Source: Hydrogenophaga sp. PAMC20947 (GTDB lineage: Bacteria > Pseudomonadota > Gammaproteobacteria > Burkholderiales > Burkholderiaceae_C). Taken from it: a stretch of DNA of 64,000 nucleotides. Positions 43,112 to 51,897 of the stretch are shown here, in pieces. The DNA lies in the NCBI RefSeq assembly GCF_004795855.1, contig NZ_CP039252.1:3286001-3350000 (forward strand), given 5' to 3'. The number at the start of each line of letters is the position of its first letter. Position 1 is the stretch's first letter. A model generated the notes under the pieces. That model was not told where the DNA came from. It was given only the letters and a program-made list of their open reading frames with translations, and searched no databases. Made by a program: the position numbers and the translations under genes.

Positions 43112-44569
43112 CTAGTTGTCCACGCGCTTCTCTATCTTGGTCTGAACACGGCCAATGGCCTCGTCGGCTTCCAGAACCTGCCGACTGGCCGTTGCCGAGC
43201 CCGGTATGTGAACCCGAGGCGTCACCACCACCAGCATCTCGGTTCTGTCGTTGCCAAAAGCGCGGTTGGAAAACAGCCGTCCCAACACCGGAACGTCTTT
43301 CAGACCGGTGACCCCTGACTCGCTTCCATCTCCCTTGTTTTGCAGCAGTCCGGAAATGACCAGCGTCTCACCCTCCTTCATGCTCACCTCGGTCGATGTG
43401 CGGTTGGTGATAAAACTGGTGAATGCCCCGTTTCCGGTGGATCCGTCGGGCCGGCTCACTTCAGCGACGATTTTTGAGCGAATGTTTCCTTCGTCATCGA
43501 CGACCGGCTCTATCTCCAGGATCACGCCATATTTTTTGTAGACAACAGAAATGGCCCCCAGGGCAGAGGTGACGGGGATGGGAACTTCACCGCCCACTTG
43601 CACAGTCGAAGACCCCCCGCTCACAGTGGACACCCGAGGTTCAGCCAATACCCAACTGTCGCCATTGGTTTCCAGGAAGTTGAGCATCGACGTGATCGTG
43701 TTGCCCATGCCGATGAAAGAAAGGAACGGCCTGGCAGGCGAGACTGGCCCCAGGCCGTTTTGGCTCAGGTCTGGCCGGGACCGAGAGTTGCTGTAAAACA
43801 GCCAGTTGTTGGAGATGGTTGGTCCGGCGACGTCGGACAGATTCCAGTCGATGCCCAGTCGATCAACCGCTGACTTGCGCACCTCGATCACCTTGACCTC
43901 CATGAACACCATTTTTTCTTTTGGAACTTCAAAGCCCAAAGGACGTTCATTCACAAGATTCAATGTCTGGGGGTAAAGCGCTGCGATGCGCTTGACCTTC
44001 TCTGCGGATTCGGCGCTGGAGTAGTCGCCGGTCAGAATGACTTTTTCATTGACCATCGACACCTTGATTTTTGGTTCAATGGTCAAGATGTTGCGCAACT
44101 CCTGTGCTGCCTTTTCTGCCAGGTTCGCGCCGGCGACAGTGACCTCGAAGCGCCGCTGGGTGCCGTTCTTCAACCACAGGTGCATCGTGGTCTGCCCCAC
44201 CGACTCACCCAGCAAAACCACTTGTTTTTCATCCACAATGGTGGCGGTCAGGAGTTTGCCGTTGCCAATCGCGATGCGTTCCACCTTGGGAATTGCCAGC
44301 ACCTTGACTTCTCCGGGGTACAGATCCAGAGTAGGCGTGCTGGACACAGTTGGCCCCGGTGCCTGTCCGGCAATGCTGGATGCTTGGCCCGATCGCTCAA
44401 CGTTGGTGGTGCTTTGAGCAACAACCATATCAGCCTGCGCTGACATCTTTACAGCGTTTTCATTCGGCATGGCGCGGGCCAGCAAGTCGCTGTAGCCAAA
44501 GGGTAGTGCAAAGGCCTGGCTCGACAGCATGGCCAGGCAGGTGATCGAAACGATGTTTCTTTTCATCAA
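43112..44569 (-). CDS. rcpA: RcpA/CpaC-type outer-membrane secretin
   Basis: This 485-residue secretin has a signal peptide (NIVSITCLAMLSSQAFA), a pilus N1/BON-like segment (LDLYPGEVKVLAIPKVERIA; KVILTGDYSSAESAEKVKRI) and the secretin domain (MVFMEVKVIEVRKSAVDRLG; MKEGETLVISGLLQNK; VPVLGRLFSNRAF). It would form the outer-membrane channel for Tad pilus fibres or effectors. It is in order with rcpC upstream and tadA downstream. Typical length. Confidence 0.93.
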   Translation of the reverse strand: MMKRNIVSITCLAMLSSQAFALPFGYSDLLARAMPNENAVKMSAQADMVVAQSTTNVERSGQASSIAGQAPGPTVSSTPTLDLYPGEVKVLAIPKVERIAIGNGKLLTATIVDEKQVVLLGESVGQTTMHLWLKNGTQRRFEVTVAGANLAEKAAQELRNILTIEPKIKVSMVNEKVILTGDYSSAESAEKVKRIAALYPQTLNLVNERPLGFEVPKEKMVFMEVKVIEVRKSAVDRLGIDWNLSDVAGPTISNNWLFYSNSRSRPDLSQNGLGPVSPARPFLSFIGMGNTITSMLNFLETNGDSWVLAEPRVSTVSGGSSTVQVGGEVPIPVTSALGAISVVYKKYGVILEIEPVVDDEGNIRSKIVAEVSRPDGSTGNGAFTSFITNRTSTEVSMKEGETLVISGLLQNKGDGSESGVTGLKDVPVLGRLFSNRAFGNDRTEMLVVVTPRVHIPGSATASRQVLEADEAIGRVQTKIEKRVDN

Positions 44570-44647
44570 GGTTTTCCGGAATGGGTAAGTTTGTTGGCTT
44601 GATCAGCAAAGGCATTCAAACTGGATTTGCCTTCAGCTATGCAATGG

Positions 44648-45568
44648 CTATTTGATGGCCGAAAGGGTGGGGAAAGGCGCCGCCGATAACGATTGAGGCG
44701 TTGCCCCAGGCAGCTCAACAGCCGACGTTACGGGTACGCTGGTGACGATGGAGGCCCCGCCATTGGCCCCACGCCCTCCCACGATGTATTCGGTGGTGTT
44801 GAGTCTTTTCAGTCGCGCTGCTGCTGCCACGACATCGGAAACCGACGTTGCCTGGCTCGTGTTGGGAAAATCGTCCTTCTGACTTCGCAGCACCGCCGTT
44901 ACTTTCGCTTCGGCTTTTGCAGCAATGATGTCGTTGGCTTGTTGCGGCGTCACATTGAGGGTGACGGTGCTGTAGCTTTCGATGTTGCCACCGCTTCCCC
45001 GCTGGGCCTTGCCGGTGGCCAATACCTCAACCGAGGAAAAGAGCGGGAACGTGAAGCTTTCCTGTGGTGCACCACCCATCGCGCCACCTTGATCCCTGGG
45101 CTTGGCTGACATGATCAGGTCGATGCGATCCCCTGGACGAACCAGGCCTGCAATGGAGCTGAGCTCATCAACTTCGATGGTCAGTGCGCGCCGACCTTCC
45201 TTGATCGAGCCAGAGAAAAAAGCGCCCCCTCGGGTCACCGTATACACGGGAAGAATGGGCTCCCCGGCTCGAACACCCACCAGCAAGGCTTCGCCTTCTA
45301 TTTTTGAGAAATCCTCAGGCGCCAGGGCTGAATCGTGCAGAAACTCTCGGGGGAACTCACGAACGGACGCGGTCTCGTTGCTCAAGATATCGCCCGGGCT
45401 CAAGGCCCTGGACGCGACCACAACCCTGACCGTTTCTCGAGATGCTTTCAATTCTGCTTCGATCTGTTGCATTCGATTGGAAATCACCTTGTTGCTGAGA
45501 TAAAACGCAACAATACCCAAGCCAATCGCCAATGCGAGAAACAACCAATTTTTACTGAATTTATTCAT
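44648..45568 (-). CDS. rcpC: RcpC/CpaB-type periplasmic assembly protein
   Basis: The 306-residue protein has an N-terminal membrane helix (WLFLALAIGLGIVAFYLSN), a SAF domain (VVVASRALSPGDILSNETAS) and an RcpC/CpaB domain (RALTIEVDELSSIAGLVRPG DRIDL). It is usually periplasmic and helps position the secretin and pilin. Its stop precedes rcpA by 78 bases. Length and order match standard Tad operons. Confidence 0.88.
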   Translation of the reverse strand: MNKFSKNWLFLALAIGLGIVAFYLSNKVISNRMQQIEAELKASRETVRVVVASRALSPGDILSNETASVREFPREFLHDSALAPEDFSKIEGEALLVGVRAGEPILPVYTVTRGGAFFSGSIKEGRRALTIEVDELSSIAGLVRPGDRIDLIMSAKPRDQGGAMGGAPQESFTFPLFSSVEVLATGKAQRGSGGNIESYSTVTLNVTPQQANDIIAAKAEAKVTAVLRSQKDDFPNTSQATSVSDVVAAAARLKRLNTTEYIVGGRGANGGASIVTSVPVTSAVELPGATPQSLSAAPFPTLSAIK

Positions 45569-45578
45569 AGTAATAGAC

Positions 45579-45761
45579 TCAAGGCAAAGAAATAATATAG
45601 GTCAAGGCACTGAAGTAGCCAGTTACAGCCTTTGCCAGTCGGATGGCAACCGAATCGCCTCCGTCGAAGCTTCCAAACAAAGCCACGGTCATCACCAGTG
45701 CCAGCACCATGTATTCCACAGCCGCCGCACCTCGCTGAATCCACATTCCCTGTTTCCGCAT
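45579..45761 (-). CDS. Short Flp-like prepilin (minor pilin)
   Basis: The 60-residue protein has an 11-residue leader (MRKQGMWIQRG) with cleavage after Gly11 and the Flp signature AAAVEYMVLALVMTVALFG, with Glu at +5 and Tyr at +6. The mature part is about 49 residues, one hydrophobic helix and a short tail. An upstream ATG at 45812 overlaps the previous stop, but AGGAG sits seven bases before 45761, so I prefer 45761. Probably a minor Flp pilin. Confidence 0.8.
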   Translation of the reverse strand: MRKQGMWIQRGAAAVEYMVLALVMTVALFGSFDGGDSVAIRLAKAVTGYFSALTYIISLP

Positions 45762-45808
45762 GTTTTGGCTCCTCTCATTCGAATTATTTTCAGGCACCTG
45801 AGCGAAAC

Positions 45809-46627
45809 TCATCGAGCGCTGTTGATAGACGTGATCTGATTCGCACGAAATGCGGTCGCTCTTTTCCCCTCGACGGCAGCTATTACCACCTCAAGCGCTT
45901 CATCAGCCTTCTTGAGCATCAGCACATAGGCGATTTGCCCATTGAGCCGCTCTTTCGACGCGTGTCGATCCACCATTTTCCACCCGTTATTGGGGAGGTT
46001 TTTGGCGTAATAGAACTCCACCTGAGCCACGGACTCATCTGTAACAAACATGGCGGTCTTGCTGATTTTTCCGAGGTCAGCCGACTCCACCAGGCTCACC
46101 ACCTTGGCACTTGACGGGTGTGGAACATCCGAGGCGTCCATGTTGGGCTGGTTTCCGCCCATCAATGAAACGGTCAGCGTCCCGCTGCTTGTTGACAGCT
46201 TGTCGCGTTTGGCCTTGACCGTCATGAAAAACGGGCCGTGGAATTTTGAAATAACCACTGAATTGCTATCGGGACGATTGACCAATATGGACGATTTCTT
46301 TCCTTCAATATTGGCGACCACACTCCCGTCCACAGCGTCCCAGTGTGCCCGGTAATACGCTATCAGCTCCTCCAGTGCCACCGTGCTTTCAAACTTGAGC
46401 ACCTTCATTGGGAGTCCATTGACCCGCATATCCGCCGAAACCCATTCCACCTTGCTTTTAGGCGGGTCGGGTATCAATGGCCAAGGCGTTGTACTCATGG
46501 TGAACTCTTGGGCATGAGCGGCAACCCCGACCGCCATTCCAGCAAGAATGATGGTCAATGCGATGCGTGCCCGCCGTGCAGCGACTGCTGCGGTTGCGGC
46601 TCGTGGCATGGGTGGGGTCAAGGGCAT
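45809..46627 (-). CDS. Exported protein of the Tad locus, unknown function
   Basis: This 272-residue protein has a signal-like helix (ARIALTIILAGMAVGVAAHA) and a large soluble domain with no recognised motif. It has sheet-like segments (SVVISKFHGPFFMTVKAK) and a C-terminal KADEALEVVIAAVEGKR. It overlaps the preceding TadE-like gene by ten bases and precedes the short Flp-like gene, so it is part of the operon. Likely periplasmic; pilus chaperone or stalk component is a guess. Confidence 0.65.
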   Translation of the reverse strand: MPLTPPMPRAATAAVAARRARIALTIILAGMAVGVAAHAQEFTMSTTPWPLIPDPPKSKVEWVSADMRVNGLPMKVLKFESTVALEELIAYYRAHWDAVDGSVVANIEGKKSSILVNRPDSNSVVISKFHGPFFMTVKAKRDKLSTSSGTLTVSLMGGNQPNMDASDVPHPSSAKVVSLVESADLGKISKTAMFVTDESVAQVEFYYAKNLPNNGWKMVDRHASKERLNGQIAYVLMLKKADEALEVVIAAVEGKRATAFRANQITSINSAR

Positions 46628-47451
46628 TTGATGGCGTTGTTTTTCTGGCTGGCCACAGGCACGTTGGTCCAGGCTTGCAGATCGCCATTGGCGCGCAAAC
46701 TGCCCTCGGGCACGATGTCGGGTTTCACAATGCCCAGCTCAATGTCATTTCTTTCGAAGATGCCCACGACTGTAGAGATCACCGTTCGCACAAGATCGCC
46801 AGCGCCAGCCAGATCCCACGAGGTGGGTACCAGACGCTTCACGGTGTCACAAGTGTTTTGATCACCCGACGTCGCGCCACTGGAGGACCAGCTACCGGCA
46901 CCAATGGCCGTGGCAGCAGGCAGTGTCAGGTTCAAACTGCTCAATGCATCAAAGTGGGCTACGTTGGCCACGGGCACATTCACCTGGGCTTTGAAGATTT
47001 TGTGGTCGGGCAAGGACAGCAGGCTTCCGCCAAACGATGTGGGCAAATTGGCCACCCCTGCCGTCAAAGACTGGCTGTTGTCCCATCGAAGTTGCACGTC
47101 GGTGAACTGGGCCAGCAAGTTGGCCTGTGTCAGGTCGGTCCACAGCGGTACCCGATCCTGATCGGTCAATTGACCGGGGCGATCCTGGTAAGCGATATGG
47201 TGCTTCGTGGAGAAAAACCGCGCCTGCACTTCTTCTGCCAATACGGCATCTGATTTAATGGTCTTCTTGGGGTCCCAACTGCGCTCAAATGCGGCGTAGC
47301 GACTGGCCTGAATGGCCGACTGCTTCATATCGAAATATTTGAAAACGTAGACCGACATGAAGAACAGGGGGATCAGCACAAACAAAGCCACAATCAACTC
47401 GGTGGTGGCTTGGCCTCGCTGCCAAAACAATCTGTTTCGATGGTGTGTCAT
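46618..47451 (-). CDS. tadE: TadE-like pseudopilin
   Basis: The 277-residue protein has a leader cleaved after Gly13 in WQRGQATTELIVALFVLIPL, Glu at +5, then a single helix. The ectodomain is larger than that of typical TadE. It overlaps the following lipoprotein gene's stop in an ATGA (47448-47451). TadE-like proteins are minor pilins needed for Flp assembly. This is one of two TadE-like proteins in the locus. Confidence 0.85.
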   Translation of the reverse strand: MTHHRNRLFWQRGQATTELIVALFVLIPLFFMSVYVFKYFDMKQSAIQASRYAAFERSWDPKKTIKSDAVLAEEVQARFFSTKHHIAYQDRPGQLTDQDRVPLWTDLTQANLLAQFTDVQLRWDNSQSLTAGVANLPTSFGGSLLSLPDHKIFKAQVNVPVANVAHFDALSSLNLTLPAATAIGAGSWSSSGATSGDQNTCDTVKRLVPTSWDLAGAGDLVRTVISTVVGIFERNDIELGIVKPDIVPEGSLRANGDLQAWTNVPVASQKNNAIKCP

Positions 47452-48326
47452 TCGATCACCTTCATTACAGGCTTAACATCTCGAGCGTATTCGGGTATTT
47501 CGAAAATTCCTGCAGGCATGGCAACATTCATCTCGAAACTTTGAATCGTGTGCACCATATCGCCCAGACATTTTCCCGAAAGAGAGAGCAACGGGACATT
47601 TTGAAGCGATTCTTCAACAGATTTTTCGCAACCCGGAGCAGGCTTGTGCGGAGGTGTCTTCAAAACCAAAAGGTTTTTGAATGGGACAACCAGCGGGTTG
47701 GGCAGCAGAGTGCAAAAGGCAGTGGGAATGCCTTGCTGATAACCACACTCGTGACCAAAAATTTTTTCAGTCTTGCTGTACGCCGCGTCTTTCCAGAACT
47801 TCACCCGGCCAGGGTAAGATTTTTTTGCGCGATCAAATGCAAAATCGGCCATCTCGTTTTTCGAGAAATCTGTGATTTCGGCCGTGATGCCATTGGCATT
47901 TTTGTTCACGATAATATGCATCCTGGGCTTGTCGATTGATACGCTTTCAACACGACTGCCCAAAGAGTTGCAAGGATCATCGACCCCTCGAACCTTGAAT
48001 TCTTTCTTGATGACCGTTTTGTTTCTTCCGGAGATATAGGTCTCGATGGTTCGGGAATACATTTTCTCCACGGCGGCCTGAGTCACATGCGGCAGCGCTG
48101 GACACAGCTCGTCCACGGTCTTGTTGAACCCTGCAGTGACGATGTCTGGTCGAGCCAGTACAAAGGTTTCTTTGATGATGATGTTGTCAGGTTCTTGCAG
48201 CCCCTGCGATTTGACTGATCCGCTGGCCGCATTGCTGTCGCAGCCCGCGATCAACACGGCGCCCGCCATCAGCGCCAGGCATTTAGGGCCGATTCGAGAT
48301 TCGAAGGTGGTCAGGCTTGGTGGCAT
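47448..48326 (-). CDS. Lipoprotein of the Tad locus, unknown function
   Basis: The 292-residue protein has a lipobox ALMAGAVLIAGCDSN, with Cys as residue 1 of the mature protein. The mature region has several Cys residues (CPALPHVTQ; VDDPCNSLG; GHECGYQQ) and no recognised family. ATG at 48326 was taken because longer starts would add hydrophilic residues before the signal. It could be a pilotin-like or RcpB/TadD-replacing factor, by position only. Confidence 0.7.
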   Translation of the reverse strand: MPPSLTTFESRIGPKCLALMAGAVLIAGCDSNAASGSVKSQGLQEPDNIIIKETFVLARPDIVTAGFNKTVDELCPALPHVTQAAVEKMYSRTIETYISGRNKTVIKKEFKVRGVDDPCNSLGSRVESVSIDKPRMHIIVNKNANGITAEITDFSKNEMADFAFDRAKKSYPGRVKFWKDAAYSKTEKIFGHECGYQQGIPTAFCTLLPNPLVVPFKNLLVLKTPPHKPAPGCEKSVEESLQNVPLLSLSGKCLGDMVHTIQSFEMNVAMPAGIFEIPEYARDVKPVMKVIE

Positions 48327-48358
48327 GGTGGTCTGGCAGTTGCAATAACGGAAAAAAT

Positions 48359-49984
48359 TCAAGGCAATACGTCGGAGTTCTGGGAAAAGACGGAGATTGG
48401 GAGGTTGCCCTGGTAGGTCGCGAGGACGGCTTCCCATGAAGGTGTCGCCAATCGGGCTTGCCAGTAGGGGTTGTACAGGCTTCCCACTTCTTTGTGCTGA
48501 TCGGCTCGAAACAGCGGCGTGCCGGTGAAGTCGCGGTTGTCCCGCCAGGGCCTCGCGAAGAACACGCGGGCGCCACTTGTCGCGGCAATTTGGTCGCCCA
48601 GTGTTTTGGGATCCATCTTGGTATTGCCCAGATTCATGGCTGCACTGTCGGCCTGATAGATCCCCATTTGATCGGCTGTTTTAACGCTGGCCTTTGGCTT
48701 GGCGGCGGCAAAATAGAAATTGAACTCTTCTTTTTTTGGGCGCCCGTTGGTCTGGTCGCGATCCAAATCAAACAAGGCTTTTACCCCCGACCAGCCTTGA
48801 TTGGTTGCCGGGTTGTCGCTATAGGCCAGTGATCCTGCATTTCTGTGCGGACTGGTTCGGCTTTCGCCTTGCGTCTCCTGATCTGCAATCGTCGAACGGC
48901 CCCATCCGAATGGAACCCCTTTTTTCCTGCATTTCACACCTTTGGCCACGTAATATTCTGAAGTGTCTTGCGCTTCCCATCGTTCATAGTCTTTCAATTG
49001 CGTGACGCCATCTCTTGACGATCCAAACTCCACTGCAGGGCAAAATCCAATACTTGCCGACCCCCATAAAAGCCGCAACAAATAGGTTGATGGACCTACG
49101 CGATTCTCTGAAAAGGCATCGCGCGAAGCCAGCAAAATATCTGCGGCAGTCTTGCGACCGTCGCTGCTGTTGTGAATTAGTTTAGATTGGGTGTATTCGG
49201 CGAAGGCCTGATTCCAGGAGATGATATTCAGTGCACCCAATTCAACACCATAGATAGAGACGGGTGCAGTATCAGAAGCCCCGTTCTGATTTGCCACATT
49301 GGCCCTCAGCACGTTGTCGCCTGCTTGCTTGGCAGCGAGTGCCATAGCCGGACCGTTCAGTATCAGTCGGGATGCAGCACTGAGCCCTGTGGCATAGCCC
49401 TCAACAAGTGCGGCAGCAGCAGGGGGGAAGGCTTCATAGGCCTGATTGGCGGAACTCATCACTTGCTCGACCGTGTTCAATACCGAGTAGACGGCAGCAC
49501 CCACTCCAGTCCAGGAAAACGCTGCCGCGACGTACTTGGCGCTTTCAATCGTGGTTTCCATATACCGCATCCACGACTGCAGGCTGATCACCTGGGCCAA
49601 AAACACCTCATTGGCGATTTCAGCCCGATTGCCGTAAGCAACCATGTTCAACGCACGGGCCTGCACCAGGGCGCCCGAATAGGCGGCGGCGTCGGCGGCA
49701 TTGACGATTTTTTGCTTTTCTGAAGTGACCTGGCCCACGCTGTACACGCCCACGCTGACCACGGCCATGGTCGCGATCAGGCCCAGGAACCACAAGACTG
49801 TTTGCCCTCGAAGCCGCTTGATTGCAGTGGCTGGAACGCACGGCAGCGCAAACGCCTTATTTACCGCGACCGATGGCCCATTTTGTTTGGCCCACGTGAC
49901 CCGGCGCGCCGGCGCGCCGAGACTGCGGGAGCCGCGGGTTGCGTCGGGACACGGACGGATATCAGCTTGGTCGGGTGAAGTCAC
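48359..49984 (-). CDS. tadG: TadG-like pilus assembly protein
   Basis: This 541-residue protein has an N-terminal Tad/TadG signature (LRGQTVLWFLGLIATMAVVS) starting near residue 58, followed by the typical KIVNAADAAAYSGALVQAR. The large extracellular region has no vWA motif that I can see. The start is a GTG at 49984, with AAGGGG five bases upstream. TadG proteins are thought to tether or modulate the Flp fibre. Confidence 0.85.
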   Translation of the reverse strand: MTSPDQADIRPCPDATRGSRSLGAPARRVTWAKQNGPSVAVNKAFALPCVPATAIKRLRGQTVLWFLGLIATMAVVSVGVYSVGQVTSEKQKIVNAADAAAYSGALVQARALNMVAYGNRAEIANEVFLAQVISLQSWMRYMETTIESAKYVAAAFSWTGVGAAVYSVLNTVEQVMSSANQAYEAFPPAAAALVEGYATGLSAASRLILNGPAMALAAKQAGDNVLRANVANQNGASDTAPVSIYGVELGALNIISWNQAFAEYTQSKLIHNSSDGRKTAADILLASRDAFSENRVGPSTYLLRLLWGSASIGFCPAVEFGSSRDGVTQLKDYERWEAQDTSEYYVAKGVKCRKKGVPFGWGRSTIADQETQGESRTSPHRNAGSLAYSDNPATNQGWSGVKALFDLDRDQTNGRPKKEEFNFYFAAAKPKASVKTADQMGIYQADSAAMNLGNTKMDPKTLGDQIAATSGARVFFARPWRDNRDFTGTPLFRADQHKEVGSLYNPYWQARLATPSWEAVLATYQGNLPISVFSQNSDVLP

Positions 49985-50008
49985 AGCGCCCCTTTCTTTC
50001 CATACGGG

Positions 50009-50905
50009 TTATGGCAGCTTTACCAACTCAACCCGCCGGTTTTTCCCCCGGCCTTCTTCGGTTCGGTTGTCGGCGATTGGCGCCTCTGCGCCGAAACCTT
50101 GCGGCTTGAGGCGGGAGGCCTCGATTCCGGAGCGTTTCAGGTATTCCACAATCGCGTTGGCGCGGCCTTGCGACAGTTGCTTGTTTGCAGCGGTGCCACC
50201 CACGTTGTCGGTATGTCCATCTACGGACAGCCTCAGCGACGGCGAACTCACGAGCAGATCCCGCACTTGATCAAGTGCGGGTTTATCTTCATCTCGAACC
50301 AGGGTCTTGTTGGTGTCGAAATTGATGTTGAGCGTGGCGAATCCTGCTGTGTCGAGCTGACTCTTGAGCTCGCCTGCCGTCAGCACGTTCGGCACATCGG
50401 CGCTGGTAATGACGGTCAGGTTCATCTCACCGTCTGACAGGCCCCAGGTTTCAAACAGAACCCACTTCTTCTGCGCACCGGGGATCAGGAAGAGAAAGCG
50501 AAGCTTTCCGGAGCGTTCGTTGTGACCGAACATTCTCGCAACCAGCTGGCCACCCATTTCGCTGATGACCCGCTCGTAGTTGCGGAACAGCAGGATTCCA
50601 GAACTGCCGGCTTTCTCTGCCTTGTAGCTGACTTGCTCGATCCGCCCCTCCAACTTGGGCACCCCTGCATCGCTGTAAGGACCGAGCTTGGGGGTACAGG
50701 TGACCCAGGCATTTTTTTCCAGGCACTGAAACACGACACGTGCCAAAGAAACGCCATAGTCGGTTGTCTCGCTTCTGACGATGTTGTAGCCGCCGGGCGT
50801 GTTGAAACCGTCTGGGTTTTGTCCGCCGGCATGCACAGCCGTCGCAAGAATGGCAACTACCAAGACTCCAGCGCCCCTCACGCGTCGCAACCATGCGTTA
50901 CCCAT
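50009..50905 (-). CDS. OmpA-family protein of the Tad locus
   Basis: The 298-residue protein has a signal peptide (GAGVLVVAILATAVHAG), an N-terminal ~170-residue region and a C-terminal OmpA domain (LNINFDTNKTLVRDEDKPAL; SVDGHTDNVGGTAANKQLSQ; RANAIVEYLKRSGIEASRL), with the Asp/Arg residues for peptidoglycan binding. Peptidoglycan-binding OmpA domains occur in several Tad loci and could anchor the machine. AGGGGGAAAG precedes ATG 50905. Confidence 0.83.
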   Translation of the reverse strand: MGNAWLRRVRGAGVLVVAILATAVHAGGQNPDGFNTPGGYNIVRSETTDYGVSLARVVFQCLEKNAWVTCTPKLGPYSDAGVPKLEGRIEQVSYKAEKAGSSGILLFRNYERVISEMGGQLVARMFGHNERSGKLRFLFLIPGAQKKWVLFETWGLSDGEMNLTVITSADVPNVLTAGELKSQLDTAGFATLNINFDTNKTLVRDEDKPALDQVRDLLVSSPSLRLSVDGHTDNVGGTAANKQLSQGRANAIVEYLKRSGIEASRLKPQGFGAEAPIADNRTEEGRGKNRRVELVKLP

Positions 50906-50948
50906 TGACTTTCCCCCTGACCAAATTGCATTTTTATGAGTTGCGCTT

Positions 50949-51051
50949 CCCGCCATTGGCGGGCAGTTTCGGAAAGCCCCCCATTGGGGGACCGACCTCG
51001 ACCGAGAGCACACAAGCTCAAGGCAACCAAGGGCCAAAACCCTTGGTTGCC
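50949..51051 (-). promoter_or_regulatory. Three stacked hairpins between pilin and OmpA genes
   Basis: Between the major pilin stop and the OmpA start there are three stems: 51022-51051 (12-base perfect stem, 6-base loop), 50978-50990 (CCCCC/GGGGG) and 50949-50963 (CCCGCC/GGCGGG). The two GC-rich stems share an ATT loop. None has a U-tract; they may stabilise the pilin message or partially stop transcription so that pilin exceeds the downstream genes. Confidence 0.65.
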
Positions 51052-51118
51052 GGGTTGGATCGCTCAAGCACAGCAACCGCCTTCATCGGGCCGCTGCGCA
51101 GGACGCACGATGAAGCAG

Positions 51119-51394
51119 TTATTGCTTGCCGGTGAAGTCCGACAGGTTGCCGGCCACAGCACCGCTCTCGGCGCGGGTTTTACCGGCGCCTGCCGCCGTT
51201 TTGCCAACGGATCCGTTCTGACCCGACAACTCGGATGCCATCGCTGCGGTCTGGCCCCGCACCACGTCACCGAAAGCGGCGAACACGACGATGCCGGCAA
51301 TGGCGATCAGCGCGACGATGATGATGTACTCGGTCATACCCTGGCCACGTTGCTGGCGTTTGGCGATGGATTGCTTCATGGTTGCAATGGACAT
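51119..51394 (-). CDS. flp: Flp-type major pilin
   Basis: The 91-residue prepilin has a 17-residue leader cleaved after Gly17 in RQQRGQGMTEYIIIVALIAI, Glu at +5 and Tyr at +6, then the hydrophobic core. The mature tail (SELSGQNGSVGKTAAGAGKT) is longer than most Flp pilins. GGAG precedes ATG 51394 by six bases. It is the main candidate for the fibre subunit; it is followed by three hairpins and preceded by a 500-base leader region. Confidence 0.9.
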   Translation of the reverse strand: MSIATMKQSIAKRQQRGQGMTEYIIIVALIAIAGIVVFAAFGDVVRGQTAAMASELSGQNGSVGKTAAGAGKTRAESGAVAGNLSDFTGKQ

Positions 51395-51897
51395 GTTGGA
51401 CTCCGCTTAGAAATGGATGAACAAAAAAGGCAAACAAATGCGCCGCATGACCGGTGGACTTGCGACTGCTCCCAGGAGTTGGCCTCCGCGCATGCTTGGA
51501 CTTCGCCTGAAGGCGCACCTGAGTGCGAACTTCAGGGAACTACTCACATGCACGAACGACCTACCCCATGCACTCAGGCACAAAAGTTTTTACCATAGTC
51601 AGGTGTCTTTCTCATTACATTTCTCTCGTCTTGTCCGAAGAAACGTTTGGTTTCAATTTTCCAAGGCATATCGAAATTGATACCAGCCCAACACCGTGCG
51701 TTTCATGATGCTGTAACACCGCATGGACAAGAACTGAGAGGGTTCGAGCGGTTTCGAGCCGCTTTTGGTAGTCCAACGGATTGGGGAAGACCGGTCACTT
51801 CCCGAGCTCGATACACCCTGCGATCCGTTTGACGCCAGCCGTGCTCTGCCGAGCATCGACCAAAAGTGTTCTTATTTGCCCACATCGCCTGCCAACC
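51395..51897. other. Pilin leader and promoter region
   Basis: These 503 bases hold no gene. The stretch 51590-51720 is AT-rich, the likely promoter area for the pilin gene, but I cannot define a -35/-10 pair with confidence. A leader hairpin lies at 51506-51536 (CCTGAAG...CTTCAGG outer stem with a nested GCGCAC/GTGCG stem). Confidence 0.45.

Noticed and set aside
39436..44569. Type II secretion system rather than Tad pilus
   Set aside because: The combination of CpaF-like ATPase, TadB/TadC pair, RcpA/RcpC and Flp prepilins is specific for Tad; no GspG/GspK-type pseudopilins or GspL/M are seen.
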